From Spirochaetota bacterium (GTDB lineage: Bacteria > Spirochaetota > Spirochaetia > Treponematales > UBA12059), in contig JAKPMS010000147.1 of the NCBI GenBank assembly GCA_029548805.1, positions 1 through 37,973 on the forward strand: a stretch of 37,973 bases of DNA, read 5' to 3'. The position numbers were made by a program, and so were the translations under genes. The notes beneath the pieces were generated by a model that was given only the letters and a program-made list of their open reading frames with translations, was not told the origin of the DNA and did not search any database. This document shows, piece after piece, positions 1 to 7,877 of this stretch; within the stretch, counting starts at the first letter, position 1, and each line of letters starts with the position of its first letter.

Positions 1-497
1 TAGTCAAATCCGGGCTGGGACGCATTTATCGGATATCCTCCGGTGTAAAGATAAACTACTCCCCGTATTATATACATCATTCCAAGGGTTACAATAATTG
101 GCACAATGTGTATCTTTGCAGCCAAAACTCCGCTAACCAGCCCTACAAGGGCTCCAACAGAAAGGGAAGCCAATATGGCCAGTGACCAATGCCAGCCTAG
201 ATCACGCTGTATCCCCATGCATATTGCAGCAGAAAGAGCCAGGATAGAGCCGACAGAAATATCAAAGCCGCCGCCAATGATTACAAAGGTTGTGCCTATA
301 GCCATAATGCCGACTATGGAGCTTTGGCGCAAAATATTAAGAACATTGGTCCTGCTAAGAAAATTGGGTGTCAAAACGGATACCAGAATTGACAGGATTA
401 CAAAGATGATCAGTATCCCGTTTTTTTTAAACAGCTCCTTTGCCGCAAATTCCAGGTTTTTCCGAGATTTTATTCCATCGGTATATTTATTAAACAT
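1..497 (-). CDS. RbsC-family sugar ABC transporter permease, 5' part (3' end outside window)
   Basis: This is the N-terminal 165 codons of an inner-membrane permease of the ribose/galactose (RbsC/MglC) family, which forms the channel of a type of ABC importer with one tandem ATPase and a periplasmic binding protein. Translation from ATG at 497 gives MFNKYTDGIKSRKNL, a hydrophobic segment at about residues 29-46, then the family motif with GGGFDISVGSI at about residues 88-98 and the VTLGMMYIIRG block near residue 139. The start is set by CTGGAGG seven bases upstream. It overlaps the end of the ATPase gene by 8 bases, so translation is probably coupled. The gene runs off the left edge, so the C-terminal membrane segments and further operon members are not visible. 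Family assignment is firm; the transported sugar is unknown. Confidence 0.9.
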   Translation of the reverse strand, partial: MFNKYTDGIKSRKNLEFAAKELFKKNGILIIFVILSILVSVLTPNFLSRTNVLNILRQSSIVGIMAIGTTFVIIGGGFDISVGSILALSAAICMGIQRDLGWHWSLAILASLSVGALVGLVSGVLAAKIHIVPIIVTLGMMYIIRGVVYLYTGGYPINASQPGFD

Positions 498-1989
498 TAT
501 TAACCTCCAGCATGGCGTTCAGAAGCTCCCGTTCCAAGGGTTTTGTATCGTACTGCTTTTTTATTTTGCCTTTTTGCATAACCATTATGCGGTCGGCCAC
601 GGCAAGAATTTCTTCAGGTTCTCCGGAACAGTAAATAATGCTGTTTCCTTTTTCGCTAAGCTGCCTGACCATATTGTATAATTCGCTTTTTACTCCCACA
701 TCCACTCCTCGTGTGGGTTCATCCAGAATAAGGATGCCGGGAGCAGCCATAAGCCATCTGCCTAGCACGCATTTCTGCTGGTTCCCGCCGCTAAGGTAAC
801 GGGCCTTCTGCGTAAGGCTGCTGTAGCTGGTCTGAAGCCTGTCCAGTTCTGCTTTAACCGCCAGCTTTTCCTTCTTTTTTGAAATGATGCCATGACGACT
901 GAAGCGTTTCAGGGAAGGAAGGCTTACATTAAAGCCAAGATCATGATCCAAAAACAAGCCCTGGGTTTTCCTGTCTTCGGGAGCCAGTCCTATGCCAAGC
1001 TTTATAGCCTTGTTGGGATTTTTCAATATTACAGGCTGCCCGTTCAGTTCAATTTGACCGCCATGCACTATTTTTGCTCCAGCCAGAGTGTTGGCCAGCT
1101 CGCTTTTGCCTGAACCCACAACTCCCACTATGCCCAATACTTCGCCAGGGTAAAGGTCAAAGTTTATAGCGCTGAATTCGTTTTTCCTGCTCAGGTTTTT
1201 TACACTGAGCCTGGCGGTTTTGCTGACATGCTTTCTTTCTTCTGCTTCCCGGGTCATGATTTCTTTGCCCAGTATTAGGTTCACAATATGAAAGGTAGAC
1301 AGCCCTTTTGCTGGCAGGGTATCTATAAGCTGTCCGTCACGCAAAACCGTTACCGTATCCGCTATTTTTGCCACTTCTTCAAGAAAATGGGTTATGTAAA
1401 CAATGGTTATACCAGCATTTTTCAGTTCAAGAATTAGTCTGAAAAGCGAATCAACTTCATTTTTGCTCAAAGAGTCCGTTGGCTCATCCATTATGATGAT
1501 GGAGCTGTTCCTGGATACGGCTTTCATAATTTCCACTAGTTTTTTTTCGGCAGATCCCAATTCGCGCACTATTTTGTCAGGGGCAACATTGACATTAAGT
1601 TTTTGCGCAAGCTGATTATACTTTTTTAGCATCGTCTTTTCATCCAGTATAAAGGACGCCTTTTTGTATTCCCTTGCCATAAATACATTCTGCAGTGCGG
1701 TTGATGTTGGTATAAGGCTGGTCTCCTGGTGCACTACGGCAATACCGGCATTGAACGAGTCAATGGGACTTTTAAAGGAGCAAGCTTGGCCATTTATTTT
1801 TATGCCGCCCCTGTCCGGAAGATATACCCCGGTAGCAACTTTGATTAGTGTGGACTTGCCCGCACCATTGGCTCCAAGCAGGGCGCGTATTTCTCCCTTG
1901 CCAACAGAAAAGTCAATATTTTTTAAAACGTCAACTCCAGAAAAACTTTTGTATATTCCCGACAATTCAATAGCTTCTATGCCTGACAT
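490..1989 (-). CDS. Sugar ABC transporter tandem ATPase (RbsA/MglA family)
   Basis: This 499-residue cytoplasmic protein has two ATPase domains, the normal length for RbsA/MglA, and would energise the permease encoded just downstream. Domain 1 has the P-loop GANGAGKST (residues 39-47), an altered signature (LGSAEKK, about 144-150), Walker B IIIMDEP and an intact switch histidine in YITH. Domain 2 has a P-loop in GVVGSGKS (289-296), a good LSGGNQQK signature (399-406) and ILILDEPTRGVDVG. A degenerate first signature is usual in this family. The start at 1989 was preferred over an upstream in-frame ATG at 2031 because AAGGAA lies at proper distance and because 2031 would overlap the previous gene; from 1989 the gap is 17 bases. 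It is the third visible gene of the operon that begins with the binding protein. Confidence 0.93.
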   Translation of the reverse strand: MSGIEAIELSGIYKSFSGVDVLKNIDFSVGKGEIRALLGANGAGKSTLIKVATGVYLPDRGGIKINGQACSFKSPIDSFNAGIAVVHQETSLIPTSTALQNVFMAREYKKASFILDEKTMLKKYNQLAQKLNVNVAPDKIVRELGSAEKKLVEIMKAVSRNSSIIIMDEPTDSLSKNEVDSLFRLILELKNAGITIVYITHFLEEVAKIADTVTVLRDGQLIDTLPAKGLSTFHIVNLILGKEIMTREAEERKHVSKTARLSVKNLSRKNEFSAINFDLYPGEVLGIVGVVGSGKSELANTLAGAKIVHGGQIELNGQPVILKNPNKAIKLGIGLAPEDRKTQGLFLDHDLGFNVSLPSLKRFSRHGIISKKKEKLAVKAELDRLQTSYSSLTQKARYLSGGNQQKCVLGRWLMAAPGILILDEPTRGVDVGVKSELYNMVRQLSEKGNSIIYCSGEPEEILAVADRIMVMQKGKIKKQYDTKPLERELLNAMLEVNNV

Positions 1990-2006
1990 TCTTGTTTCCT
2001 TGGCTG

Positions 2007-3200
2007 TTAATTTTCTGCCATAGACATGCATTCAAGATTCTTGTCCGGAATATGCAACAGGTTCCAGCAGGCAGCTATATTCTCCCCGCTCAATGAACTT
2101 AAATAGTTCTTGCAATTCCGGTCCGAAATTTTTGTTTCATACGCGGGATGGTTTACCAGTTCAATTCCGGCATACAAAAAATTGTTATACTTTTGCAAGG
2201 CCTTTTTGCACTGGCTTTTTGCTTTTATGAATTCACTGCCGGCCAAAGCTTCTTCAAACGTCCTGTTATCCATGTTTTTTGACAATTCCTCTTTGCCCAA
2301 TCCGGAAATGGCAGATGTAAAAGCCAGAGCCTGCTTGATAGGGACTTCCAAAGCTGTAAGATTTTTTACAAAAACATAAAACTCAAGGGGCAGTCCCGCT
2401 ACAGCATTAGCCTTGGTATAAAGCATTGGTTTTATAAAATCGCATTGCCCTTGCAAAAGCTTGTAATCTTGCGCCACAAGCAAAGATAAAGCCGGAGCAA
2501 AAAGGTCCAGGCCGACTTCCATTCCTTGCTTCTTTGCATTTGCCCGGTAGATTCCGCATATCTCATAAATTGTGTTGTTTCTGAAAGCTATAAGGTCGCG
2601 GCACTCCTTCATAAACAAGCTGGCGCCTTTAGCCCCGTCCTTGGCCAATAAAGCGGCATTTTCCGCCATATCGGGCAGGGCCTTGCCATACTGCTCCTTG
2701 TAGCGGCCGGAACATTGGCTGCAGCGGCATGATCCAAAATATTCAAAACCGTTTGATGGCGCAGGGTATCGTATCCTGTCCAAAAACAAAGAATCCACAC
2801 CAAGCTGCCTTGCCCTGTCAAAAGACAAGGCTACGGCTTTTTCGTCCTTTAGATAATGGCTTGGACAGGAAAAAGAGAACTGTTCGCCGCCTTCTTCCAT
2901 TTTTTTCCAGGAAACCAAATTTTTAAAATTTTTGAATTTGTTAGATGGAATAAACAATTCCGAACTTGAATAAGGATTGTCCGCAAGAACCATGGTCCAC
3001 AAGGATACTTTTACTTCATGGCTTTTAAGAATTTTTATAAGTTCCAGCACAAAGTCCGAATCGAGTCCGTAAACAGACAAAAAGCATCTTTCAAAACGGA
3101 CAAGTTCCAGGGCGGAAAGCAATTTGCTGATAATTGTTTCCTTGCCAAAAAGCCCAAGCTCGACGGGGCTAAGCATAAGCTGTACTGCATAAGAAGGCAT
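2007..3200 (-). CDS. Putative TIM-barrel glycoside-hydrolase-like protein, unknown substrate
   Basis: I do not recognise this 397-residue protein with certainty. It has no signal peptide, so it is probably cytoplasmic. Residues around 130-180 resemble glycoside-hydrolase-like TIM barrels: FDRARQLGVDSLFLDRIRYP is followed by a CxCxxC cluster (CRCSQC) and a GRYKEQYG segment. An acidic LDLFAPALS strand follows later, as in barrels with catalytic Asp/Glu at strand ends. It sits between the binding protein and ATPase genes of a sugar importer, so a role in cutting or modifying the imported compound is a reasonable inference. The CxCxxC cluster could bind zinc. The start is supported by AAAGGGG upstream. 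Alternatives are a sugar-sensing or isomerase-type barrel. Confidence 0.55.
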   Translation of the reverse strand: MPSYAVQLMLSPVELGLFGKETIISKLLSALELVRFERCFLSVYGLDSDFVLELIKILKSHEVKVSLWTMVLADNPYSSSELFIPSNKFKNFKNLVSWKKMEEGGEQFSFSCPSHYLKDEKAVALSFDRARQLGVDSLFLDRIRYPAPSNGFEYFGSCRCSQCSGRYKEQYGKALPDMAENAALLAKDGAKGASLFMKECRDLIAFRNNTIYEICGIYRANAKKQGMEVGLDLFAPALSLLVAQDYKLLQGQCDFIKPMLYTKANAVAGLPLEFYVFVKNLTALEVPIKQALAFTSAISGLGKEELSKNMDNRTFEEALAGSEFIKAKSQCKKALQKYNNFLYAGIELVNHPAYETKISDRNCKNYLSSLSGENIAACWNLLHIPDKNLECMSMAEN

Positions 3201-3279
3201 CAGAAGCCCCTTTCAAAAAATATGAAGTAAAGGCAGCAGAATCCGGTTTAAAACTGCAGTGAGGATTCCGCTGCCCAGG

Positions 3280-3303
3280 AAAAACGGCATTCCGGGAAAG
3301 CCG
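3280..3303 (-). terminator. Hairpin with T-run just after the binding-protein gene
   Basis: On the minus strand CGGC-T-TT, loop CCCGG, AA-T-GCCG is followed by five T residues. The stem lies 8 bases after the stop of the binding-protein gene and 80 bases before the next gene. This is the position of the partial terminators that let binding proteins be made in excess over the membrane parts of ABC importers. The stem is short with one T-T mismatch, so it is probably leaky. Confidence 0.5.
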
Positions 3304-3311
3304 GCCAGCTC

Positions 3312-4259
3312 CTAGAATTCCGGCACTATTTTGTCCACATTCTTTTTATCGACAATTACCGGCTCAACACCGACAAAGGTTGGTACCTTTTCACCTTTAA
3401 GGACTTTTACAGCTGTTTCAACAGCGGAAAATCCCAGGTCCGCAATAGACGCATTGGTTGTCATGTCCACCTGGCCGTTTTTTATGTAAGGCTTTACAGA
3501 AGCGGAATACTCAAGACCGGTAACATGCTTGTTCTTTAAACCGGCATCCTTAATGGCCATAGCCGCAGCAATGGCGCCGTCATACCATTGGCATGATACC
3601 AGGTCAAAAGGCTGCTTGGTCTGGATGAATGCTTCCATGGCTGCAAGTGCGCCCTCTTTGGTCCAGCCGTCAATAGCCTTTCTGTATACAACTTTGTACT
3701 TTGGATACTTTTTCAGTTCAGTTTCAAAGCCTTCTGTTCTTTGGCGCTGGGGCCCTGTTCCGGGATTGCCTTCTATAAGAACAATATTGGCTTCTTTGTT
3801 TCCTAAAATTTTGTTGGCCATCTGGGCCATCATTACTCCGTAGTTGTAATCACTTATTCCAATAAAGGTAATGATTCCGGGATAGGAGCCATCGGCATTG
3901 GGGCCAAGCATATTAGTAAATGTAACCAGAGGAATTTTAGCATCATTACACAGTTTTATAGCAGGCATGAGAGCCATGTTGTCTGCAGCACACAACATTA
4001 TCATGTCCACCTTGCGTGCAACAAAGTCTTCCACCTGGTTGAGCTGTTTGCCGGGATCCCATTCCGCATCCGCATAAACAAGACTTACATTGAACTGGGA
4101 AGCGGCCTTGTCCATACCCTTTCTCTGAACAACAAAAAACTCCACACTGCCAGGGAGTGATACTCCTATGATAGGTTTTTTTGCCTGCGCAAAGATAGGC
4201 TCTGCGGCAAAAGACCCCAGTATAAGGACTGCGGAAACAAGCAACAAAATGCGTTTCAT
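3312..4259 (-). CDS. Periplasmic sugar-binding protein (RbsB-like, Peripla_BP_4)
   Basis: This 315-residue protein would capture a sugar or sugar-like ligand in the periplasm and deliver it to the RbsC-type permease. It opens with MKRILLLVSAVLILG and a signal peptide ending near FAQA; no lipobox cysteine is present. The mature part begins KKPIIGVSLPG, the first strand of the two-lobed RbsB fold, and contains EDFVARKVDMIMLCAADN and NIVLIEGNPGTGPQRQRTEGF, both typical of the family. ATG at 4259 was chosen over ATG at 4265 because the AGGAG box directly abuts the latter but is six bases from the former. It is the first gene of the importer operon and lies about 25 bases downstream of the start site predicted for the sigma-54 promoter at 4295-4310. 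Ligand unknown. Confidence 0.92.
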   Translation of the reverse strand: MKRILLLVSAVLILGSFAAEPIFAQAKKPIIGVSLPGSVEFFVVQRKGMDKAASQFNVSLVYADAEWDPGKQLNQVEDFVARKVDMIMLCAADNMALMPAIKLCNDAKIPLVTFTNMLGPNADGSYPGIITFIGISDYNYGVMMAQMANKILGNKEANIVLIEGNPGTGPQRQRTEGFETELKKYPKYKVVYRKAIDGWTKEGALAAMEAFIQTKQPFDLVSCQWYDGAIAAAMAIKDAGLKNKHVTGLEYSASVKPYIKNGQVDMTTNASIADLGFSAVETAVKVLKGEKVPTFVGVEPVIVDKKNVDKIVPEF

Positions 4260-4294
4260 TAACATCTCCTTTAAGTTAAGCTGCTAAACTGAAA

Positions 4295-4310
4295 TGCAAA
4301 ATTCATGCCA
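4295..4310 (-). promoter_or_regulatory. Sigma-54 promoter (-24/-12) of the importer operon
   Basis: The minus strand reads TGGCAT-GAATT-TTGCA against the sigma-54 consensus TGGCAC-N5-TTGCW, one mismatch and exact spacing. The -12 C falls at 4296, so transcription should begin near 4284, about 25 bases before the binding-protein ATG. The adjacent divergent gene encodes an NtrC-class activator with an intact GAFTGA loop, the partner such a promoter requires. Confidence 0.78.
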
Positions 4311-4402
4311 ACACTGATAAGCCGCTTTTGCTCACCAAATTCGGGTTTAAAAATTAAAAAATGGTTTTATGCTGTTTTTTTTTGCCATAAGCATGGATAA
4401 AA

Positions 4403-4422
4403 CTGTGCAAAAAATGGCACAG
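4403..4422. promoter_or_regulatory. Palindrome 1, candidate activator (UAS) site
   Basis: CTGTGC and GCACAG arms flank an 8-base AT-rich centre. The centre is about 128 bases upstream of the predicted sigma-54 start site, in the normal range for enhancer sites of NtrC-class activators. Its right half overlaps a weaker sigma-54-like match on the plus strand at 4415-4430. Confidence 0.65.
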
Positions 4423-4432
4423 CCTTAGCAGG

Positions 4433-4452
4433 CTGTGAAAAAACAATCACAG
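4433..4452. promoter_or_regulatory. Palindrome 2, candidate activator (UAS) site
   Basis: CTGTGA and TCACAG arms flank an 8-base AT-rich centre. It matches palindrome 1 at 15 of 20 positions and its centre is exactly 30 bases away, close to three helical turns, so two activator dimers could bind one face. The centre is at about -158 from the importer start site. Confidence 0.65.
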
Positions 4453-4510
4453 TAGATTGCAGTATTTTTATCGTTGCAGGTTGGAAAAATAGTATATACT
4501 GGGCTGGTAC

Positions 4511-5920
4511 ATGAAAATTCTTGTTGCAGACGACGAAAAGCTTTTAAGGTCTTCCCTTTTGGAAATTTTTGCAAATTGGGGTTATGAAGGCTGCCCGGCC
4601 AAGGATGGACAGGCTGCCATCCAGCTTCTTTCTGCCCAAAAGTTCGATCTTGCTATAATAGATATAAGAATGCCAGGTATAGGCGGCATGGATTTGCTCC
4701 AAAAAATCAGGGCAATGGACGCAAACCTGCCAGTGATCATGATGACCGCTTACCCTTCTGTAGATACTGCAGTTATGGCCATGAAATATGGAGCCATGGA
4801 TTTTTATTCAAAACCCCTGGATCTGGCCAAACTAAAGACGGAACTTGAGCGCTACTCATCTGCAGACCATGCCAGAAAGAAAAATACCGGAGCTAAAGCT
4901 TTGTCCTTTCTTGACGGAGAAAGCCCCGTAATGGAAGAACTGCGGGCCAACATAAAACGCATTGCTCCGACCAATGCCCCTGTTATAGTCAGCGGAGAAA
5001 GCGGAACTGGCAAGGAGCTTATTGTAAGAAACATTCACGCCCTGTCCAAGCGTTCATGCAAAGTGATGCTGGATCAAAACTGTGCGGCCATTCCGGATAC
5101 CCTTTTGGAAAGTGAAATTTTTGGCCATGAAAAAGGAGCTTTTACCGGTGCCGAAGCCAGAAAGCCGGGCTTAATTGAAAGAGCCGAAGGCGGAACCATT
5201 TTTCTGGACGAAATAGGAGACATGGACATACGCCTGCAGGCAAAACTATTAAGAGTTCTTCAGGATGGAGACTACAGGCGCCTTGGTGGCAGCGAATGCC
5301 TCAAGGCCGATGTAAGAATAATCGCGGCTACAAACAAAAACCTGCTTGATAAAATAGCAAAAGGAGAATTCCGGGAAGACCTGTACTACAGGCTGTCAGT
5401 CATTTGTATTCATGCCCCTCCTTTACGGGACAGAAAAGAGGATATACCCGTATTGGCAAACAAGTTTGCAACGGAGTTTGCATTGCGTTACGGAAAAGAA
5501 CCTCCGGGCATAGATAAAGACTTGCTGCTGCTATTGATGAGGCAGCGCTGGCCGGGGAATGTGCGTGAACTCAGAAATTGCATGGAAAGGGCCGTGATTT
5601 TCAGCGACGGAAATAAAATAGGACTTGAACATATCCCTTCACAATACAAGATCCAAAACCACAACATGGAAGTTTTGCCTTTGCCTTCATTGCCAGATAA
5701 TTTAGCGCCCGATTCAGAAGCAAAAACAGCAAGCGAAAAAAGAGACTCCGGTACCATCCTTTCAGGGGCCAGAAAAAACCTGGAAAAACACATGCTGCTG
5801 GAAGCGCTCAAACAATCAGACGGAAACAGAACCAAGACTGCAGAAATACTGGGAATACACCGCAGGACCCTGTATTACAAATTAAAAAAATACGGAATGC
5901 TTGAAAATGACAATTCTTGA
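4511..5920 (+). CDS. NtrC-class sigma-54-activating response regulator
   Basis: This 469-residue DNA-binding regulator has the three NtrC domains in order. The receiver (1-115) has acidic residues D7/D8, phosphoacceptor D51 in IIDIRMPG, T79 and K101. The AAA+ domain has Walker A GESGTGKE (162-169), the sigma-54-contacting loop GAFTGA (209-214) and Walker B IFLDEI (230-235). A Fis-type helix-turn-helix closes the protein (NRTKTAEILGIHRRTLYYKL, about 440-460). When phosphorylated it should open sigma-54 promoters. It overlaps the downstream kinase gene by 14 bases, so that kinase is its likely partner, and it is divergent from an importer operon with a sigma-54 promoter and two palindromes. A weak GGGCTGG precedes the ATG. 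TTGCAG (4474) and TATACT (4495) form a poorly spaced possible promoter close to the ATG. Confidence 0.95.
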   Translation: MKILVADDEKLLRSSLLEIFANWGYEGCPAKDGQAAIQLLSAQKFDLAIIDIRMPGIGGMDLLQKIRAMDANLPVIMMTAYPSVDTAVMAMKYGAMDFYSKPLDLAKLKTELERYSSADHARKKNTGAKALSFLDGESPVMEELRANIKRIAPTNAPVIVSGESGTGKELIVRNIHALSKRSCKVMLDQNCAAIPDTLLESEIFGHEKGAFTGAEARKPGLIERAEGGTIFLDEIGDMDIRLQAKLLRVLQDGDYRRLGGSECLKADVRIIAATNKNLLDKIAKGEFREDLYYRLSVICIHAPPLRDRKEDIPVLANKFATEFALRYGKEPPGIDKDLLLLLMRQRWPGNVRELRNCMERAVIFSDGNKIGLEHIPSQYKIQNHNMEVLPLPSLPDNLAPDSEAKTASEKRDSGTILSGARKNLEKHMLLEALKQSDGNRTKTAEILGIHRRTLYYKLKKYGMLENDNS

Positions 5921-7724
5921 ATTGAGGGATCTTTACTCAACAATAAACGGAAATGAAGTTTTGTCCGGCGCCAGCTGCTCCTTTGAAGCGGGAAAAATCC
6001 ACGCTATCCTGGGAGAAAGACGCTCTGGCAAAAGCGCAATAGCCTTTCTTCTGTCCGGGCTGGCAAAAATATCCAAAGGCAGCCTGTATTATAACAACAA
6101 GGATTATGCAAAACCAAGGCGCTTCCAAAGCCAGAAACCGGACATAGGCATTTTTTTTCAGGATACAGCCATTATTCCCAGCCTTAATTCTTATGAAAAT
6201 GTGCTGGCTGGCAGGGGGCAGATGGGTCTTTACAAAGCGGCGCAGCTTGACGAAGCCAAAGCCTGGCTGGACAAGCTGTCCCGTCAATGGAACAGCTCTT
6301 TCAATTATAAAACCAGGACCAGGTATTTAGGCCAACGTGAACAAAGCATTGTGGAACTTGCCAGATGTCTGGCCTTCAACCCGCTTATTCTTGTACTGGA
6401 CGAGCCGGCAGGAAGGTTTACTGCCGACGAACTGGTTGAGCTGTATTCACTTTTAAAAGAATGCAAAGAAAGCAATATTGCTGTTGTTTATATTGCAACC
6501 AATGTAAATGAAGTATTCCAGATAGCTGACCAGGTATCCGTTATGCGTCATGGCAAAATTGTGGATACAAGAGACGTAAAGGCGCTGGACCGGCACAGGC
6601 TCATTGACCTGGCCTATTCCTTCAGCGAAACCAGGGAAGAGCTGTTGCTTAAAAATATCGAGCTGCTGAAATATTCGCGTTACAGCGAAGAGCTTGTTAT
6701 GAATCTTCCCGTTGGAGCCATAATAATTGACGAAAACAAGGCCCCTTATTTAATAAACCAACAAGCCGGCAAATTGTTGGGAATGGGTTCGGATGAATCT
6801 TTTAAGGGGCAAGGAGGCTTTGAAAAACTGGAAGCAACAATCCTGGAGCCGGTAAAAAGCGAACTTATACAGGCTATACAAGAAGGCAAAAAGAGGTCCT
6901 GGGACAAGAGCTATACCATAGACGGAAAAATATTGAACATTCTTACCTTTCCATTCCATGACTCCAGCAGCTTGCTGCTAGGCACCATAATCGTTCTGGA
7001 CGACATAACACAAAGTATTCTTACCCAGGAATACCTGGTAAGAGCCGAAAGGGCATCCTCAATAGCGGAGCTGGCTGCAGGGGTTGCACATGAAGTTAAC
7101 AATCCGCTAGCAATAATATCCAATTATGTGGAACTCTTAATTATGAAAAAGCAGGGAGCCTATACGAGCGACAGGCTTGAAATAATAAGAGATGAAATAA
7201 AACGTATACAAACAATAGTAACCAGCCTTCTTTCTTTTTCTGCCATAGGTATTAGCGGACTGGAAATATTGGACCTTGCAGAACTTATAGATGCATCCGT
7301 CATGCTTTTATCCCATGAGGCGCAGCGCAGGGCCATAGAACTTAACAAAGAAATAGCCATTGCTCCGCTTATGGCCAAAATTGATCCGGCAAAAATCAAA
7401 CAGGTAATTATCAACCTTGTAATCAATGCAATGGAAGCCATTGAAAAAGGTGGAAAAATAGTAATAAGGCTGTTGGCGCCCGACCCGGATAAAGCGGATA
7501 CAGTAAAGCTGGAAATAGAAGACAACGGGCCTGGCATTCCACAAGAAGTAATGAACCGGATATTTGAACCTTTTATCCAGGGCAAAAAGAAAAAAAACCA
7601 TTCCGGGCTTGGACTTTCTGTAAGCAAGCACATAGTGGATTCACACTCAGGTACCATAAGCTGTGACAGCAAACCGGGGAAAACACGCTTTACCATCGAG
7701 CTTCCGACAGGAATTGTCCCATAA
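5907..7724 (+). CDS. Hybrid sensor: ABC ATPase-like domain + PAS-like domain + NtrB-type histidine kinase
   Basis: This 605-residue protein has an unusual architecture. Residues 1-235 are an ABC ATPase-like domain: P-loop GERRSGKS (36-43), Q-loop FFQD (Q85), a degenerate signature (YLGQREQ, 140-146) and Walker B LVLDEP (162-167). The switch histidine is lost: YIATN stands where the importer ATPase has YITH. Residues about 259-370 look PAS-like (LPVGAIIIDENKAPYLINQQAG). The kinase follows: H-box with H395 in AGVAHEVNNP, N-box INLVINAMEAI (502-512), G1 EDNGPGIP (538-545), GLGLS (567-571). No membrane segment or signal peptide is evident. The ABC domain most resembles domain 1 of the RbsA-type ATPase, including IADQVSVMRHGKIVDT. 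ATG at 5907 was preferred to TTG at 5901. It should phosphorylate the overlapping NtrC-class regulator. I infer that the ABC-like domain senses the importer or nucleotide state rather than driving transport. Confidence 0.9.
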   Translation: MTILELRDLYSTINGNEVLSGASCSFEAGKIHAILGERRSGKSAIAFLLSGLAKISKGSLYYNNKDYAKPRRFQSQKPDIGIFFQDTAIIPSLNSYENVLAGRGQMGLYKAAQLDEAKAWLDKLSRQWNSSFNYKTRTRYLGQREQSIVELARCLAFNPLILVLDEPAGRFTADELVELYSLLKECKESNIAVVYIATNVNEVFQIADQVSVMRHGKIVDTRDVKALDRHRLIDLAYSFSETREELLLKNIELLKYSRYSEELVMNLPVGAIIIDENKAPYLINQQAGKLLGMGSDESFKGQGGFEKLEATILEPVKSELIQAIQEGKKRSWDKSYTIDGKILNILTFPFHDSSSLLLGTIIVLDDITQSILTQEYLVRAERASSIAELAAGVAHEVNNPLAIISNYVELLIMKKQGAYTSDRLEIIRDEIKRIQTIVTSLLSFSAIGISGLEILDLAELIDASVMLLSHEAQRRAIELNKEIAIAPLMAKIDPAKIKQVIINLVINAMEAIEKGGKIVIRLLAPDPDKADTVKLEIEDNGPGIPQEVMNRIFEPFIQGKKKKNHSGLGLSVSKHIVDSHSGTISCDSKPGKTRFTIELPTGIVP

Positions 7725-7761
7725 GCTGGTTAAAAAAGCCAGACAGCTTTTTTAACCAGCT
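7724..7761 (+). terminator. Perfect 16-bp hairpin after the kinase gene
   Basis: AGCTGGTTAAAAAAGC (7724-7739) pairs perfectly with 7746-7761 around a six-base CAGACA loop, beginning on the last base of the kinase stop codon. The descending arm holds six T residues, but no T-run follows the full stem, so it could terminate from an inner hairpin or protect the mRNA end. The rest of the gap, to 7877, shows only AT-rich sequence and a short CAGCCC-T-GGGCTG palindrome at 7787-7799. Confidence 0.5.
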
Positions 7762-7877
7762 GCTGCCAAGGCCATAGGCGGCCGACCAGCCCTGGGCTGC
7801 AAACAAAAAATCCGCACAATGCTTGTTATCAAATATTCTTTTTTTTATTGAGTTGCAAAGATTTTTTTTTAGGAGCG

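Noticed and set aside
4415-4430. Second sigma-54-like match on the plus strand
   Set aside because: Kept only as a possibility, since most of its -24 half is part of the palindrome and the -12 half has a mismatch.
4403-4452. CRP/cAMP receptor sites
   Set aside because: The arms resemble TGTGA/TCACA, but the spacer is 8 rather than 6 bases and the sites sit at enhancer distance from a sigma-54 promoter.
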